From an uncultured Roseovarius sp. (GTDB lineage Bacteria > Pseudomonadota > Alphaproteobacteria > Rhodobacterales > Rhodobacteraceae), in assembly GCA_913055965.1 (NCBI GenBank), contig CAJXKX010000106.1, forward strand, positions 1 through 6,992: 6,992 nucleotides of DNA, in the 5' to 3' direction. The position numbers and the translations under genes are program-made. Below the pieces are notes generated by a model, which was not told the origin of the DNA, made no database searches, and worked only from the letters and a program-made list of their open reading frames with translations. This document shows positions 6,071 through 6,992 of this stretch, in pieces. Numbering within the stretch: position 1 is the stretch's first letter; every line of letters begins with the position of its first letter.

Positions 6071-6992
6071 ATGTGCGCAGCAAACCGGACGCCAGAGGCC
6101 GAAGGCACCGTGGCCGACGCCTACAAGGGCAACTGGGTGGACCGCCGCGCCCCCGCCGCGGCGCGTCCATACCTGAGGCTGAGTCGCGCGGACCGGCCTA
6201 TCGGGACGTGGCTCTTGCTGCTGCCGTGCTGGTGGGGGCTGCTTCTGGCGATGGTGGCGGACGGGCGCGCGGGCTGGCATGACGCGTGGATATTCGCGGG
6301 CTGCGCCATCGGCGCGTTCCTGATGCGCGGCGCGGGCTGCACCTGGAACGACATCACTGACCGCCATATCGACGGCTCGGTCGCGCGGACCGCGTCGCGG
6401 CCCATCCCGTCGGGGCAGGTGGGGGGGCGCGGCGCGGTGCTGTGGATGTGCGCGCAGGCGCTGGTGGCGTTCGCCATCCTGCTTACGTTCAACGCGGCGG
6501 CGATCGCGCTCGGGGTGCTCGCGCTCCTGCCGGTCGCGGTCTATCCCTTTGCCAAGCGGTTCACCTGGTGGCCGCAGATATTCCTCGGGCTCGCGTTCAA
6601 CTGGGGCGCGCTGCTCGCGTGGACGGCGCATTCGGGGCGGCTGGAGGCCCCGGCGGTGGTGCTTTACCTGGCGGGGATCGCGTGGACGTTGTTCTATGAC
6701 ACGATCTATGCCCATCAGGACGCCGAGGACGATGCGCTCATCGGGGTGAAATCCACCGCGCGGCTCTTTGGCGAGGCCAGCCCGCGCTGGCTGCGGCGGT
6801 TTCTCGTGGCCTGCGTGCTCCTGATGATGGTGGCGGTGATCCTTGCCGTGCCTGCCGGTCGCCCGGTCGCCATGGCGGTCGCGCTGTGCGGGGTCTGGGC
6901 GATGGGCTGGCACCTGTGGGGGCAGTTGCGGCGGCTGCGGCTCGACGACAATGCGCGCCTGTTGGCGCTTTTCCGCTCGAATCGCGATGCGG
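6071..6992 (+). CDS. ubiA: 4-hydroxybenzoate polyprenyltransferase UbiA, 3'-truncated by the window edge
   Basis: An integral inner-membrane prenyltransferase that attaches the polyprenyl tail to 4-hydroxybenzoate in ubiquinone synthesis. 307 codons are visible in one uninterrupted frame with no stop. The first Asp-rich motif NDITDRHID is at 93-101 (N93, D94, D97, D101), with ARTASRPIPSG following; the second, YDTIYAHQDAEDD, is at 209-221, followed by GVKSTARLFG. Both bind Mg2+-diphosphate. Hydrophobic helices lie near 46-62, 72-88, 122-140, 143-160, 169-186, 194-212, 243-261 and 266-284. The last residues (LLALFRSNRDA) match the C-terminal end of the family, so probably only 10-20 residues are missing. 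ATG at 6071 gives a 30-residue polar leader with GNWVDRRAP; a GTG at 6110, 4 bases after GAAGG, is a fair alternative and would leave 50 bp to rsmE. Confidence 0.95.
   Translation, partial: MCAANRTPEAEGTVADAYKGNWVDRRAPAAARPYLRLSRADRPIGTWLLLLPCWWGLLLAMVADGRAGWHDAWIFAGCAIGAFLMRGAGCTWNDITDRHIDGSVARTASRPIPSGQVGGRGAVLWMCAQALVAFAILLTFNAAAIALGVLALLPVAVYPFAKRFTWWPQIFLGLAFNWGALLAWTAHSGRLEAPAVVLYLAGIAWTLFYDTIYAHQDAEDDALIGVKSTARLFGEASPRWLRRFLVACVLLMMVAVILAVPAGRPVAMAVALCGVWAMGWHLWGQLRRLRLDDNARLLALFRSNRDA

Noticed and set aside
5335..6108. Long N-terminal extension of the membrane-protein frame running through rsmE
   Set aside because: It stays open only through GC bias, is Arg/Ala/Gly-rich low-complexity sequence, and overlaps the well-supported rsmE frame; the ATGA overlap marks the real start at 5334.
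5424..6176. A 250-codon open frame on the + strand opposite rsmE
   Set aside because: It is antisense to clear SPOUT methyltransferase motifs and has no recognisable content.
6421..6427. G7 homopolymer inside ubiA as a possible phase-variation tract
   Set aside because: The frame is intact on both sides, seven G in a GC-rich gene is unremarkable, and ubiA is a housekeeping gene unlikely to be switched.
6056..6913. A 285-codon open frame on the - strand opposite ubiA
   Set aside because: Its composition is Arg/His/Pro-rich without domains, and the + strand encodes both UbiA Asp-rich motifs.

Overview
The window looks like an ordinary chromosomal segment of a high-GC alphaproteobacterium, most likely in the Rhodobacterales (Roseobacter/Paracoccus/Rhodobacter relatives). 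The grounds are the strong G/C bias at third codon positions, a plant/alphaproteobacterial-type glutamate-cysteine ligase, the divergent ubiA/rsmE pair, and a first gene whose sequence style I associate with uncharacterised Rhodobacterales proteins. These are family-level impressions from reading the sequence; no search was run. I see no phage, insertion sequence, CRISPR array, tRNA or rRNA.

Layout. Positions 2-688 (+) hold the 3' part of an unrecognised gene: a basic Pro/Arg-rich linker followed by a compact, winged-helix-like C-terminal end. It converges on 744-1028 (-), a small coiled-coil protein resembling the sll1863-type stress-response family, with a GC hairpin in the 55-bp gap. Next comes a two-gene minus-strand unit at 1152-3169: a universal stress protein with an intact ATP-binding motif, then an AGCS-family sodium:alanine/glycine symporter, closed by a textbook GC stem-loop at 1097-1122. 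A gap of about 200 bp (3170-3369) holds several inverted repeats and probably the promoter of that unit.

Positions 3370-6059 (-) hold a second probable operon: rsmE (16S rRNA m3U1498 methyltransferase), then an uncharacterised two-helix membrane protein joined to rsmE by an ATGA overlap, then gshA (first step of glutathione synthesis). Diverging from rsmE, with as few as 11 bp between start codons, is ubiA (4-hydroxybenzoate polyprenyltransferase, ubiquinone pathway) at 6071 (+), which runs off the right edge probably only some tens of bases before its end.

How the genes relate. The right half groups translation fidelity, thiol redox and respiratory quinone synthesis, a housekeeping set with no obvious single pathway. 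The left half pairs an amino-acid importer with an ATP-binding stress protein, which may report on cell energy state. I did not find a convincing novel system. The items most worth a second look are an 11-residue Ala-Trp repeat in the small coiled-coil protein, the USP-symporter pairing, the uncharacterised membrane protein between rsmE and gshA, and the very tight rsmE/ubiA divergence.
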